Assembly: GCA_030828265.1 (NCBI GenBank)
Contig: JAURCW010000021.1
Location: 1-11,253, forward strand
DNA length: 11,253 nucleotides
From: Burkholderiales bacterium
GTDB taxonomy: Bacteria > Pseudomonadota > Gammaproteobacteria > Burkholderiales > Burkholderiaceae_A
Direction of reading: 5' to 3'
Under the pieces are notes generated by a model, which was not told the DNA's origin, ran no database searches, and saw nothing but the letters and a program-made list of their open reading frames with translations. Within the stretch, counting starts at the first letter, position 1. The number at the start of each line of letters is the position of its first letter. A program made the translations under genes and the position numbers. This document shows positions 1 to 7,406 of the stretch, in pieces.

Positions 1-511
1 CAAGTCTGCTTCCGCGGACACCTCGGCTTGCCCGGGTCGATCAAAGGTCTGTATTCAATCTGAGCCCTTTGACCCTGCGGAGGCCCTAGATGCCCTGCGC
101 TGTAACGACAAGGGCGAACCTGACCCATCCATTGGGGCTCTGGCTAGTTTTATTGGGCTGGTTCGGGAGTTCAACGAGGGCGATGACGTTCAGGCGCTTG
201 AGCTTGAACACTACCCGGGCATGACCGAAAAGGTCATCGAGGATATTCTTCGCCAAGCCAATGAGCGCTGGCCCTTGAATGCTATTCATGTCATTCATCG
301 CGTTGGCCTAATGACACCCACCGATTTGATTGTCTGGGTGGGCGCTGCAAGCGCTCATCGAGAGGCGGCCCTGCAGGCCTGCGCATTCGTGATGGATTTT
401 CTGAAGACCAATGCGCCGTTTTGGAAAAAAGAGAAAAGGGCCGATGGCCAGATGCGTTGGGTAAGCGACCGTAAGTCAGACTATCTGGCAGCCGATCGCT
501 GGAAGGTATAG
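1..511 (+). CDS. moaE: Molybdopterin synthase catalytic (large) subunit MoaE, 5' end outside the window
   Basis: MoaE forms molybdopterin synthase with MoaD and puts the dithiolene sulfurs into precursor Z (cPMP) in the cytoplasmic Moco pathway. The frame starting at base 2 is open to the TAG at 509-511 and reads as nearly complete MoaE: a first strand KVCIQSEPFD, then DPSIGALASFIGLVREFNEG, the family hallmark LEHYPGMTEK, HRVG, SAHRE, and near the C-terminus APFWKKEK, whose lysines match the active-site lysines of the family, followed by a W at the usual end. No ATG, GTG or TTG occurs in frame before the first conserved strand; the first ATG (221) is well inside the domain, so the real start lies left of the window. 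At least 14 residues rich in Ser/Ala precede the usual MoaE beginning. The last 31 bases overlap the opposing folA fusion gene. Confidence 0.95.
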   Translation, partial: KSASADTSACPGRSKVCIQSEPFDPAEALDALRCNDKGEPDPSIGALASFIGLVREFNEGDDVQALELEHYPGMTEKVIEDILRQANERWPLNAIHVIHRVGLMTPTDLIVWVGAASAHREAALQACAFVMDFLKTNAPFWKKEKRADGQMRWVSDRKSDYLAADRWKV

Positions 512-1698
512 CCTAAGGGCATTGCAAGCCGATCCTCTTGCTTTTGGCCTGCATTGAAGGCGTTTAGGTCGTCCTCGGAATCAATGTCCACGAAAAAGCC
601 GGGCCGCGCTGTTGGGAATGCAGCCGCTTTTGCAGGGTTCGATTGGCGCCAGTCTTTACCAAGGACTGGCTGCGACTGAGAGGCGAACCAATGTCGAAGC
701 TCGGGCGTTACGATCACCGGGTTACCCGGTTTGCCATCGTGGCTCTCGGGATAGACCATGTCCACCACTGGCTCACGCTTGCGAAAGGCACAGATGAGTC
801 GACGCAGGCCTTCTTTGTCGAGCAAGGGCTGATCGCCAAGGCATATTAGGTAACCGTCAAGCGCATCACCAAGCTGTATGAGTCCCAGCTGCTGGCTTCG
901 TGCTTGCCCTTTTCGGGGCTCGGGGTTTTCCAGGTGCTCAACTTCAAGCCCATCGACAGCTGGAACCAAGGCACCTGCATGCCCACCATGCACTAGGCAG
1001 ACATGGTCGACGCCTACCGAAAGAAGTGCCTTCACCGTCTGGCGCAAAATGGATCCACTTTGGTTCTCAAGCAAGCCCTTGGGCTGGCCACCAAAGCGTT
1101 TTGCATCACCTGCTAGCAGAACGGCTGCTCCAAGTTTGATGTTGACCTTGGGTTTCGAATACCTAAGAAAGCGGTATCGCAGCCCGGAGGCCTTGCTAAG
1201 CTGCCAGTCGCCGGCTTTGCAGTTGGGTAAACGAGCATTCTCCCAACCCTTAGGGCTCCAACCGGGGAAGAAGGCGTCTCCCTCGGGTAAGAGTTCCACC
1301 TCGGTGAGTTCGGCACTGTCAGCGATGTCTTGGGTGGCCGTGTAAAGCTCTGCCCCACCAATGACAAACAAGGTGTCTGCAAGCCGCTCGTTGGCAAGGT
1401 GGATGGCCTGCTCGATGCTCTGGACAGTCTGCACGTGCTGGGCATGGTCGGGCTGTGGCTGCCAGCGTGTGTTGCGGCTAAGCACCAGGTGGTACCTGCC
1501 AGGAAGCGGTCGCCCAAGCCTTTGCACGATAGACTCGTACGTTTTGCGACCCAGCAGTACCGTGCCGCCTCGAGTCACAGATTTGAAGTGTTGCAGGTCT
1601 TCCGGAAGGTGCCAGGGAAGGTCGTTTTGCCGTCCGATGCAGCCATTGCTTGCCACCGCAGCCACCAACACCAGGCGGGGGCGATCACAGGGATGCAA
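481..1698 (-). CDS. folA: Fusion of dihydrofolate reductase (FolA) with a MobA/MocA-type Moco nucleotidyltransferase
   Basis: Single 405-residue frame with two complete enzymes. Residues about 6-183 are DHFR, which reduces dihydrofolate with NADPH: ASNGCIG, LPWHLPEDLQHFK (Asp34 is the catalytic acid equivalent to E. coli Asp27), GRKTYESI, VIGG (112-115), and the C-terminal GDAFFPGW. After a short linker (SKPKVNIK, about 181-188), residues about 188-382 form an NTP_transf_3 domain: LLAGDAKRFGG nucleotide loop, PKGLL with Lys207, GQARS, GDQP (288-291, probable metal-binding Asp), GNP (325-327) and VDID (370-373). Such domains transfer CMP (MocA) or GMP (MobA) to molybdopterin. GDQP and GNP favour MocA, while GG-x-x-KGLL resembles MobA, so the nucleotide is undecided. 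The TTG at 1698 is preferred because AAGGAGG lies 8 bases upstream; a TTG at 1761 is also in frame but would add 21 residues and overlap thyA. No start codon or ribosome site lies near the junction, so the second domain is not a separate gene. It ends inside moaE. Confidence 0.93.
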   Translation of the reverse strand: MHPCDRPRLVLVAAVASNGCIGRQNDLPWHLPEDLQHFKSVTRGGTVLLGRKTYESIVQRLGRPLPGRYHLVLSRNTRWQPQPDHAQHVQTVQSIEQAIHLANERLADTLFVIGGAELYTATQDIADSAELTEVELLPEGDAFFPGWSPKGWENARLPNCKAGDWQLSKASGLRYRFLRYSKPKVNIKLGAAVLLAGDAKRFGGQPKGLLENQSGSILRQTVKALLSVGVDHVCLVHGGHAGALVPAVDGLEVEHLENPEPRKGQARSQQLGLIQLGDALDGYLICLGDQPLLDKEGLRRLICAFRKREPVVDMVYPESHDGKPGNPVIVTPELRHWFASQSQPVLGKDWRQSNPAKAAAFPTARPGFFVDIDSEDDLNAFNAGQKQEDRLAMPLGYTFQRSAAR

Positions 1699-1706
1699 CG
1701 GCTGCC

Positions 1707-1713
1707 CCTCCTT
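1707..1713 (-). promoter_or_regulatory. Shine-Dalgarno site of the folA fusion, merged with the thyA stop
   Basis: The minus strand reads TAAGGAGG, in which the thyA stop TAA runs directly into AAGGAGG. Eight bases later comes TTG (1698-1696). This strong site decides the start of the fusion gene and suggests that ribosomes finishing thyA re-initiate on folA. Confidence 0.75.
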
Positions 1714-2518
1714 AAACAGCAACGGGAGCCTTAATGGCCGGATGGTGTTCGTAGCCCTCAATCAAGATGTCCTCATAGCGATAGCTGAAGATATCAGGGG
1801 CCCTCTGCGCCAGCCTCAGCTGCGGCAAAGGAAATTCCGACCGCGAAAGCTGCTCTTTTGCTTGGTCAAGGTGATTGTTGTAGAGGTGGCAGTCCCCTCC
1901 GGTCCATACGAAGTCGCCTGGGGTAAGACCTGCCTGATCAGCAACGAGGTGTGTAAGAAGCGCATAGCTCGCGATGTTAAACGGCACACCCAAAAAAATG
2001 TCTGCGCTTCGCTGGTAGAGCTGGCAAGAGAGCTTCCCGTTCGCCACATAAAACTGGAACATGGTGTGGCAGGGAGCAAGCGCCATTTGGTCAAGCTGCC
2101 CGACATTCCAGGCATTCACAATGAGTCGACGTGAGTCGGGGTTCGCCTTCAGCTCGTGCATAAGGTTCTGAATTTGATCGATGGTTCGGCCTGGATCCGT
2201 CTCCGTGGGCGCGGGCCACGACCTCCACTGCCGCCCATAAACAGGACCAAGCTCGCCCTCTTCGTCGGCCCATTCATCCCAGATGGAAACGCCCACCGCC
2301 TGAAGGCTTCTTACGTTGGTCTCTCCGCGAAGAAACCATAAGAGTTCGTGGACGATGCTCTTCGTGTGGAGCTTCTTGGTGGTAACGAGCGGAAATCCCT
2401 CGGCCAGGTTGAACCGCATCTGCCAGCCAAAGACAGATCGCGTGCCGGTTCCGGTTCGGTCTGTTTTTTCTGCACCATGCTCAAGAACATGCTGCATGAG
2501 TTCGTGGTACTGCCTCAT
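1712..2518 (-). CDS. thyA: Thymidylate synthase ThyA
   Basis: ThyA methylates dUMP to dTMP with methylenetetrahydrofolate and releases dihydrofolate, the substrate of the DHFR encoded next. The protein has 268 residues (E. coli 264) and is collinear with the family from [12 protein letters not shown] to the classic end IKAPVAV. Visible hallmarks are DRTGTGT (20-26), the WFLRG and WDEWAD blocks, PDSRR (127-131), the catalytic Cys150 in [13 protein letters not shown] (166-173), [12 protein letters not shown] and the dUMP-binding [10 protein letters not shown]. The ATG start overlaps the fabI stop in ATGA (2518-2515), indicating translational coupling. The stop is fused to the ribosome site of the folA gene. 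The thyA-folA order is common in bacteria; placing both behind fabI is less so. No missing key residue is seen. Confidence 0.98.
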   Translation of the reverse strand: MRQYHELMQHVLEHGAEKTDRTGTGTRSVFGWQMRFNLAEGFPLVTTKKLHTKSIVHELLWFLRGETNVRSLQAVGVSIWDEWADEEGELGPVYGRQWRSWPAPTETDPGRTIDQIQNLMHELKANPDSRRLIVNAWNVGQLDQMALAPCHTMFQFYVANGKLSCQLYQRSADIFLGVPFNIASYALLTHLVADQAGLTPGDFVWTGGDCHLYNNHLDQAKEQLSRSEFPLPQLRLAQRAPDIFSYRYEDILIEGYEHHPAIKAPVAV

Positions 2519-3303
2519 GCCTCGGGGCCCATGGCAGCCATGATGTTGAAGCCGGAGTCAACATAGGTGATTTCACCGGTCATGCCACGTGCAGTGTCTG
2601 AAAGCATAAAAGCGCAGACGTTACCAACGTCCTCAATGGTGACATTACGTCGCAGTGGGGCCTGCTTCTCGACCATTGAAAGGATCTGGCCAAAACCTTT
2701 GATGCCGCTTGCAGCCAGTGTCTTGATGGGCCCTGCCGACACGCCATTAACCCGAATTCCTAGGGGGCCAAGGCTGGCCGCTGTGTAGCGCACAGCCGCC
2801 TCAAGACTGGCCTTGGCTAAACCCATGGTGTTGTAGGCGGGTACGACCTTGGAAGCCCCGTGGTAAGTCAGAGCAACAATGCTGCTTTCGTGATCGGTCA
2901 TAAGCGGCTTAAAAGCTTTTGCTAGAGCGGGCAGGCTGTAGCTTGAAATGTCGTGGGCGATTCGAAAGCCCTCTCGGCTAAGTCCCTCGAGAAAATCACC
3001 GGCAATAGCTTCCCGTGGCGCGAAGGCAATGGCATGAACGAGGCCATCGAGCTGCGACCAATGGCCCGAGAGCATTTCCGCAAGGCCGTCAATTTGGCTG
3101 TCTTCTGAGACGTCGCAGGGCAGGCAAATGGCACTATCGAAGGCCTGGGCCAGTTCTCGAATACGCTCCTCAAACCGCTCATTTTGATAGGTAAACGCCA
3201 GTTGTGCGCCCTGAGCGTGACAGGCTTTGGCAACACCGTAGGCAATCGAGCGATTGGATAAAACCCCCGTAATTAGAATTCGTTTGTTCTGAAGAAAAGA
3301 CAT
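2515..3303 (-). CDS. fabI: Enoyl-[acyl-carrier-protein] reductase (NADH) FabI
   Basis: FabI carries out the last reduction of each fatty-acid elongation cycle (type II FAS, cytoplasm, homotetramer in the family). The 262-residue protein matches E. coli FabI (262) along its length: [14 protein letters not shown] with the NAD-binding N-terminus, [31 protein letters not shown], then the catalytic Tyr147, Tyr157 and Lys164 in TYHGA and AYNTMGLAK, followed by [16 protein letters not shown] and the C-terminal [11 protein letters not shown]. Residue 93 is Ala where E. coli has Gly93, a site tied to triclosan response; Met160 and Phe204 of the same pocket are kept. It is the first gene of the leftward fabI-thyA-folA operon. 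GGGAGG (3312-3307) lies only 3 bases from the ATG, a rather short spacing, but the start fits the family exactly. Confidence 0.98.
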   Translation of the reverse strand: MSFLQNKRILITGVLSNRSIAYGVAKACHAQGAQLAFTYQNERFEERIRELAQAFDSAICLPCDVSEDSQIDGLAEMLSGHWSQLDGLVHAIAFAPREAIAGDFLEGLSREGFRIAHDISSYSLPALAKAFKPLMTDHESSIVALTYHGASKVVPAYNTMGLAKASLEAAVRYTAASLGPLGIRVNGVSAGPIKTLAASGIKGFGQILSMVEKQAPLRRNVTIEDVGNVCAFMLSDTARGMTGEITYVDSGFNIMAAMGPEA

Positions 3304-3370
3304 GCGCCTCCCTGTCTAATGGGTTATTAGATCAACTTCGCTACACTACCATCGGTCGTCTTTTCCCGGG
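3304..3370. promoter_or_regulatory. Divergent promoter region between fabI and yejA
   Basis: This 67-bp gap must hold the promoters of both divergent operons. On the minus strand TAATAA (3329-3324) is a plausible -10 box for fabI, giving a leader of about 14 bases that holds only the ribosome site. On the plus strand TACACT (3342-3347) is a possible -10 for yejA. I find no convincing -35 hexamer for either, so the boxes are tentative; the divergent layout itself is certain. Confidence 0.4.
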
Positions 3371-5257
3371 ATGTTAATGGTCGTGTTCGCTCTCAAACCC
3401 TCAAAGGTCTGGTCAACCGCTGCTTTCGCGGCACTACTGACATGCCTGGGCGGTTACAACATCTCCAGCGCTTATGGCAACGAAGTCTCGGTGGCTTCGG
3501 CCTTGCAAGGCGGTTTTGTCTCATCCATGGCCCTAGGGGCGACTCCAAAGTATGCCAAGGATTTCACCCATTTTAGTTACACCGACCCGCAAGCAAGGCC
3601 AGGAGGCGAGCTACGCCTCGCAGCGATGGGCAGTTTCGATAAGCTCAACCCATTTACCTTGAAAGGCATACCAGCTCGGGGGCTCTCCGAGCTCGTTTTT
3701 GAGCCTCTTGCCATTGGGAGTCTCGACGAGCCCATGTCCATGTATGGGCTTTTGGCTGAATCAATGCGACTTGGGTCGGATGAGCTCTCAATCACCTTCA
3801 GGCTATCGCCCAAGGCTCGCTTCTCCAATGGTCTGCCTGTACTCGCCGCAGACGTAAAGTTTGCGTTTGATACCCTTCGCAGCCCGGCGGCCAGCCCAAT
3901 CTGGCGTAATTACTGGGCGGATGTAAAGGATGCCGTTGTCTTGGATGAGCGAACAATTCGGTTTAATTTTTTGCGCCGCAATCGCGAGCTTCACATGACT
4001 GTGGCAAGCCTGCCGGTCTTCTCGAAGAGCTGGGGGGGCGAGTTACCTTTTGACCAGTGGGTAATGCAGACTCCGGTCGGTTCCGGTCCGTATCGAGTCG
4101 CCCGAGCAGACATGGGAAAGTCGGTTGTCTACGAAAGGCGTAATGATTATTGGGCCCAGAGCCATCCTGCCAGGCGCCACCAGTTTAATTTCGACCGGAT
4201 CAGCTTTCGTTATTACAAAGATGTCTTTGCTAGGCTTGAGGCTCTGAAGGCGGGCGAATTTGATTTCATTCATGAGAACACCGCAAAGAACTGGGCTCGG
4301 TCCTACAAAGGCCGCCCGTTTCAGTCGGGTGAGCTGGTGATGGCAGAGCTTCCCAACTCAAATGGCGCGGGGCTTCAGGCTTTTTTCTTCAATACTCGCC
4401 GCCCCCTTTTTCAGGACGTACGCGTGCGTCATGCCCTTTCATTGGCCATGGACTTTGAGTGGATGAATCGGCAGCTCTTTTACGACCAGTACATTCGCTC
4501 GAACTCATACTTTACGAATTCGGAGCTTGCGGCATCCGGTCTGCCCGACGAGGCAGAGCTTGCGCTTCTGAACCGTTTAGCCAGACAAGCAAAATTACAG
4601 ATTGATCAGGCATGGATTGTTACACCGGTTCCAGAGCCTCCATCGGCGAAGGGGGCCGATGGCCTTCGACAGAATTTGCGTGAGGCTAAAAGGCTTTTGC
4701 TCGAAGCCGGCTGGTCTCTAAAGGAAGGCCAACTTATTAACGCCGCCGGAGAGCCTTTTGAGTTCGAAATCCTAATTAGCCAACGCAATTGGGAGAGGGT
4801 AATCGCCCCTTTTGCGCGTAACTTGGAGAAGCTGGGCATTCGTGTCTCAACCCGGGTATCCGACGTCTCGCTTTACAAGAAGCGGCTCGATAACTATGAC
4901 TACGACATGATGGTGCATTGGTACCTCTCGGGCCAAAACCCGGGTAACGAAATGCTTTTTCGATTCACCTCCTCCTCGGCAAGTGAACCCGGCGCAGACA
5001 ACTATGCGGGCATCGCAAGCCCTTGGGTCGATGCCCTTATCTCGCACCTTATTGCTGTGCGTAATCGGGAGGAGCTTGTGACGGCCGCCCGGCTTCTGGA
5101 CCGTGTCTTGCGCCATGGGCATTACGCTATTCCGCACTGGCACAACAGGGTTCACCGTGTTGCTTTCCGACGGGGCTTGCGCGCGCCAACGCAGCCTCCC
5201 CTTTACTACCATTCAGAAGACTGGGCGATGACGGCCTGGTGGTGGGATAAGCCATGA
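3371..5257 (+). CDS. yejA: Periplasmic peptide-binding protein of a YejABEF-type ABC importer
   Basis: Family 5 extracellular solute-binding protein, closest in look to YejA, the binding protein that delivers microcin C and oligopeptides to the Yej importer. The precursor has 628 residues against about 604 in E. coli. The N-terminus has a lysine-bearing segment and a hydrophobic core (about 13-28), with likely signal-peptidase cleavage near Ala34-Gly36. YejA-like blocks follow: FTHFSYTDPQARPGGEL, GSFDKLNPFTLKG, VGSGPYRV, YYKDVFARLEALKAGEFD with ENTAKNWA, then FNTRRPLFQDVRVRHALSLA and DFEWMNRQLFY with SNSYF (about 340-390), and a late DRVLRHGHYAIPHWHN. The start is uncertain: ATG 3371, ATG 3377 and GTG 3383 are in frame and none has a good ribosome site. 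The stop overlaps yejB in ATGA. No lipobox: LLTC has Thr before Cys. Confidence 0.93.
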   Translation: MLMVVFALKPSKVWSTAAFAALLTCLGGYNISSAYGNEVSVASALQGGFVSSMALGATPKYAKDFTHFSYTDPQARPGGELRLAAMGSFDKLNPFTLKGIPARGLSELVFEPLAIGSLDEPMSMYGLLAESMRLGSDELSITFRLSPKARFSNGLPVLAADVKFAFDTLRSPAASPIWRNYWADVKDAVVLDERTIRFNFLRRNRELHMTVASLPVFSKSWGGELPFDQWVMQTPVGSGPYRVARADMGKSVVYERRNDYWAQSHPARRHQFNFDRISFRYYKDVFARLEALKAGEFDFIHENTAKNWARSYKGRPFQSGELVMAELPNSNGAGLQAFFFNTRRPLFQDVRVRHALSLAMDFEWMNRQLFYDQYIRSNSYFTNSELAASGLPDEAELALLNRLARQAKLQIDQAWIVTPVPEPPSAKGADGLRQNLREAKRLLLEAGWSLKEGQLINAAGEPFEFEILISQRNWERVIAPFARNLEKLGIRVSTRVSDVSLYKKRLDNYDYDMMVHWYLSGQNPGNEMLFRFTSSSASEPGADNYAGIASPWVDALISHLIAVRNREELVTAARLLDRVLRHGHYAIPHWHNRVHRVAFRRGLRAPTQPPLYYHSEDWAMTAWWWDKP

Positions 5258-6348
5258 GCGCCAATCTACTGGGTTACATCGTCAAGCGGCTGTTGCTCAT
5301 GGTTCCAACGCTGCTCGGTATTCTGCTTGTAACTTTTACGCTCATCCAGTTCGTGCCTGGCGGGCCAGTCGAGCAGATGGTGCAGATGCTTAAGGGTGAT
5401 CATGCGGCCACCGGCATTGCCGTGCCGGGAGGCTCTGCGGTGGGCGATGTTGGGCAGGCCTCGGGTGTATACCGCGGTCGCGTTGGAGTGGACCCGCAGA
5501 AGCTCGAGGAGATTAAAGCCCTCTACGGTTTCGATAAGCCGGCCCATGAGCGTTTTATCGACATGGTCGTGGGCTTTGCGCGTTTCGATTTGGGTACGAG
5601 CTTTTTTTACAATCGCAGCGTCTGGGAGCTGATTGTTGAGAAGCTTCCCGTCTCAGCCAGCCTCGGCCTTTGGAGTTTTCTTCTAACGTACCTGGTGTCG
5701 ATTCCTTTGGGGATCTCGAAGGCCGTTCGTCACGGCTCGCCTTTTGATCTCTACACTTCTTTGGCCATTCTTATTGGCTACGCTATTCCGGGGTTTGTGC
5801 TTGGCGTGATCATGCTGGTTTTCTTTGGGGGTGGAAGTTTTTTCCAAATTTTCCCGCTGCGGGGATTGACCAGCGACGACTTTGAACAGCTAAGCCTGAT
5901 TGGCAAGGTTTTAGACTATTTCTGGCACCTTGCCCTGCCACTCACTTGTCTAGTTATTGGTAGTTTTGCCGTAATCACCATGCTCACAAAGAACACCATG
6001 CTCGAGGAGATTCGACGCCAGTATGTTTTAACAGCGCGTGCGAAGGGTCTTGATGAGCAGGTGGTTCTGTGGAGGCATGTTCTGCGAAACGCGCTCATCC
6101 CGATCGTGACCGGCTTTCCTGCTGCTTTTGTGGCGGCTTTTTTTACCGGGTCTTTACTTATTGAAACCCTTTTCTCGCTTGATGGTCTTGGGCTTTTGTC
6201 CTATGAGGCTGTTATGAAACGAGACTACCCGGTTGTTATGGGTACGCTCTTTTTCTTCTCTTTGCTTGGGCTGCTCGCAAAGCTAATTAACGACCTGCTT
6301 TATGTGGTTGTTGACCCTCGCGTTCAGTTCGAGGTGGCGCCTAAATGA
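5254..6348 (+). CDS. yejB: ABC importer permease YejB
   Basis: Inner-membrane permease of the DppB/OppB class, pairing with YejE to form the channel of the peptide importer. It has 364 residues, the same as E. coli YejB. An N-terminal membrane helix (about 8-32, IVKRLLLMVPTLLGILLVTF) is followed by FVPGGPVEQ and a long, probably periplasmic stretch with glycine-rich sequence (about 35-85) and LYGFDKP, then DLGTSFFYNRSV before the BPD_transp_1 core (about 130-355). The EAA coupling loop that docks on the ATPase is visible at about 257-283 (YVLTARAKGLDEQVVLWRHV followed by LRNALIPI). It overlaps yejA and yejE by 4 bp each, so it is the middle of a coupled operon. No defect is seen. Confidence 0.95.
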   Translation: MSANLLGYIVKRLLLMVPTLLGILLVTFTLIQFVPGGPVEQMVQMLKGDHAATGIAVPGGSAVGDVGQASGVYRGRVGVDPQKLEEIKALYGFDKPAHERFIDMVVGFARFDLGTSFFYNRSVWELIVEKLPVSASLGLWSFLLTYLVSIPLGISKAVRHGSPFDLYTSLAILIGYAIPGFVLGVIMLVFFGGGSFFQIFPLRGLTSDDFEQLSLIGKVLDYFWHLALPLTCLVIGSFAVITMLTKNTMLEEIRRQYVLTARAKGLDEQVVLWRHVLRNALIPIVTGFPAAFVAAFFTGSLLIETLFSLDGLGLLSYEAVMKRDYPVVMGTLFFFSLLGLLAKLINDLLYVVVDPRVQFEVAPK

Positions 6349-7403
6349 CTGCGATGACCGCGATGCAGGCTAATACCCCCTCGAGTCAGTCGCTTGGTCG
6401 TCGAGCGGCAAGGCGCTTTTGGGCTAATCGTCGTGGGCGTATAAGCCTTCTTATTTTTCTTGCAGCGGTCTTCCTGAGCCTTTTTGCAGAGCTTTTGTCC
6501 AACGATCGACCGCTGGTGGTCTCCTTTCAAGACGAGCTTTATTTCCCTCTCATTCACAATTACCCCGAAAGTACCTTTGGCGGAGACTTTGAAACCTCAA
6601 CCGATTACCTCGATCCTTATATTCGTAAACAGTTCGACAGTCCTGGAAATTGGGCGCTATACCCGCTCAACGAGTACTCCTACGACACATTGAATTATTT
6701 CGCTTCGCAGCCGAATCCTGCGCCGCCTTCGTCAGAGAACTGGATGGGCACGGACGATCGAGGTCGAGATATCGCTGCACGGCTGCTTTACGGCTTTCGG
6801 GTGTCCGTTTTTTTTGGCCTTGCGTTAACGGCCATTGGCGTATTACTCGGCATTTTCTTTGGCGCGCTTCAGGGCTATTTTGTTGGCAAGACCGACCTCT
6901 TCTTCCAGCGTTTCATTGAGGTCTGGGGGGCCATTCCGGAACTCTACCTGCTGATTATTCTCGCCTCCATCTTTGAGCCTGGGCTTCTTGTTCTCCTGGT
7001 TATTCTCTCGCTCTTTGGCTGGATGGGTCTGTCGGATTATGTACGTGCGGAGTTCCTTCGTAACCGCAGCCTTGACTACGTCACAGCGGCGCGTGCCTTG
7101 GGCCTGCGCCACGATCAGATCATTCTTCGTCATGTGCTGCCCAATAGTCTTACGCCCGTAATTGCGTTTCTGCCCTTTCGTATGTCAGCGTCTATTCTTG
7201 CGCTTACAAGTCTCGACTTTCTTGGACTTGGGGTGCCATCTTCAACGCCCAGCCTGGGCGAACTACTTGCGCAGGGCAAAGACAATCTTGATGCCTGGTG
7301 GATTACAGTTCCTACCTTTGCAGTTCTTGTAGGCACCTTGCTCCTTCTCATCTTTGTGGGCGAGGCCCTTCGTGATGCCCTTGACACTCGAAGGGTGCAG
7401 TAA
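6345..7403 (+). CDS. yejE: ABC importer permease YejE
   Basis: Second permease (DppC/OppC class) of the Yej importer, 352 residues against about 341 in E. coli. An OppC-type N-terminal helix (RRGRISLLIFLAAVFLSLFA, about 29-48) precedes a large periplasmic segment with FGGDFETSTDYLDPYI and YPLNEYSYDTLNYF, typical of YejE, then WMGTDDRGRDIAARLLYGFR, the usual entry to the transport core. The EAA loop lies at about 244-268 (DYVTAARALGLRHDQIILRH then VLPN). The chosen ATG overlaps the yejB stop (ATGA) and has GAGGTGG about 8 bases upstream; further ATG codons at 6354 and 6363 are in frame because the protein begins with a small repeat, MTAMTAMQ. It is followed after 3 bases by yejF. Confidence 0.95.
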   Translation: MTAMTAMQANTPSSQSLGRRAARRFWANRRGRISLLIFLAAVFLSLFAELLSNDRPLVVSFQDELYFPLIHNYPESTFGGDFETSTDYLDPYIRKQFDSPGNWALYPLNEYSYDTLNYFASQPNPAPPSSENWMGTDDRGRDIAARLLYGFRVSVFFGLALTAIGVLLGIFFGALQGYFVGKTDLFFQRFIEVWGAIPELYLLIILASIFEPGLLVLLVILSLFGWMGLSDYVRAEFLRNRSLDYVTAARALGLRHDQIILRHVLPNSLTPVIAFLPFRMSASILALTSLDFLGLGVPSSTPSLGELLAQGKDNLDAWWITVPTFAVLVGTLLLLIFVGEALRDALDTRRVQ

Positions 7404-7406
7404 GGC

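Noticed and set aside
40..51. The 11-base string tcaaaggtctg occurs here and again near 3401
   Set aside because: Matches of this length are expected by chance in 11 kb, and the flanks differ.
1..60. MoaD-MoaE fusion at the left edge
   Set aside because: No MoaD sequence or Gly-Gly end is visible in the few residues before MoaE; it stays open only as an off-window possibility.
221..511. moaE starting at ATG 221
   Set aside because: The conserved MoaE N-terminal half is encoded in the same frame before 221, so this start would remove essential structure.
878..1345. Open frame of 155 codons on the plus strand opposite the folA fusion
   Set aside because: Antisense to the conserved junction and nucleotidyltransferase domain; low-complexity Ser/Pro-rich product.
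1699..1761. TTG at 1761 as start of the folA fusion
   Set aside because: It would add 21 residues foreign to DHFR, encoded largely by thyA sequence, while TTG 1698 has an excellent ribosome site and fits the family N-terminus.
1361..2134. Open frame of 257 codons on the plus strand opposite folA and thyA
   Set aside because: It lies antisense to conserved ThyA and DHFR sequence, its product is Cys/Arg/Ser-rich with no family resemblance, and there is no ribosome site; it is a shadow of codon bias.
3371..3460. YejA as a lipoprotein through LLTC (Cys25)
   Set aside because: Thr before Cys is a poor lipobox, and a normal signal-peptidase site lies shortly after.
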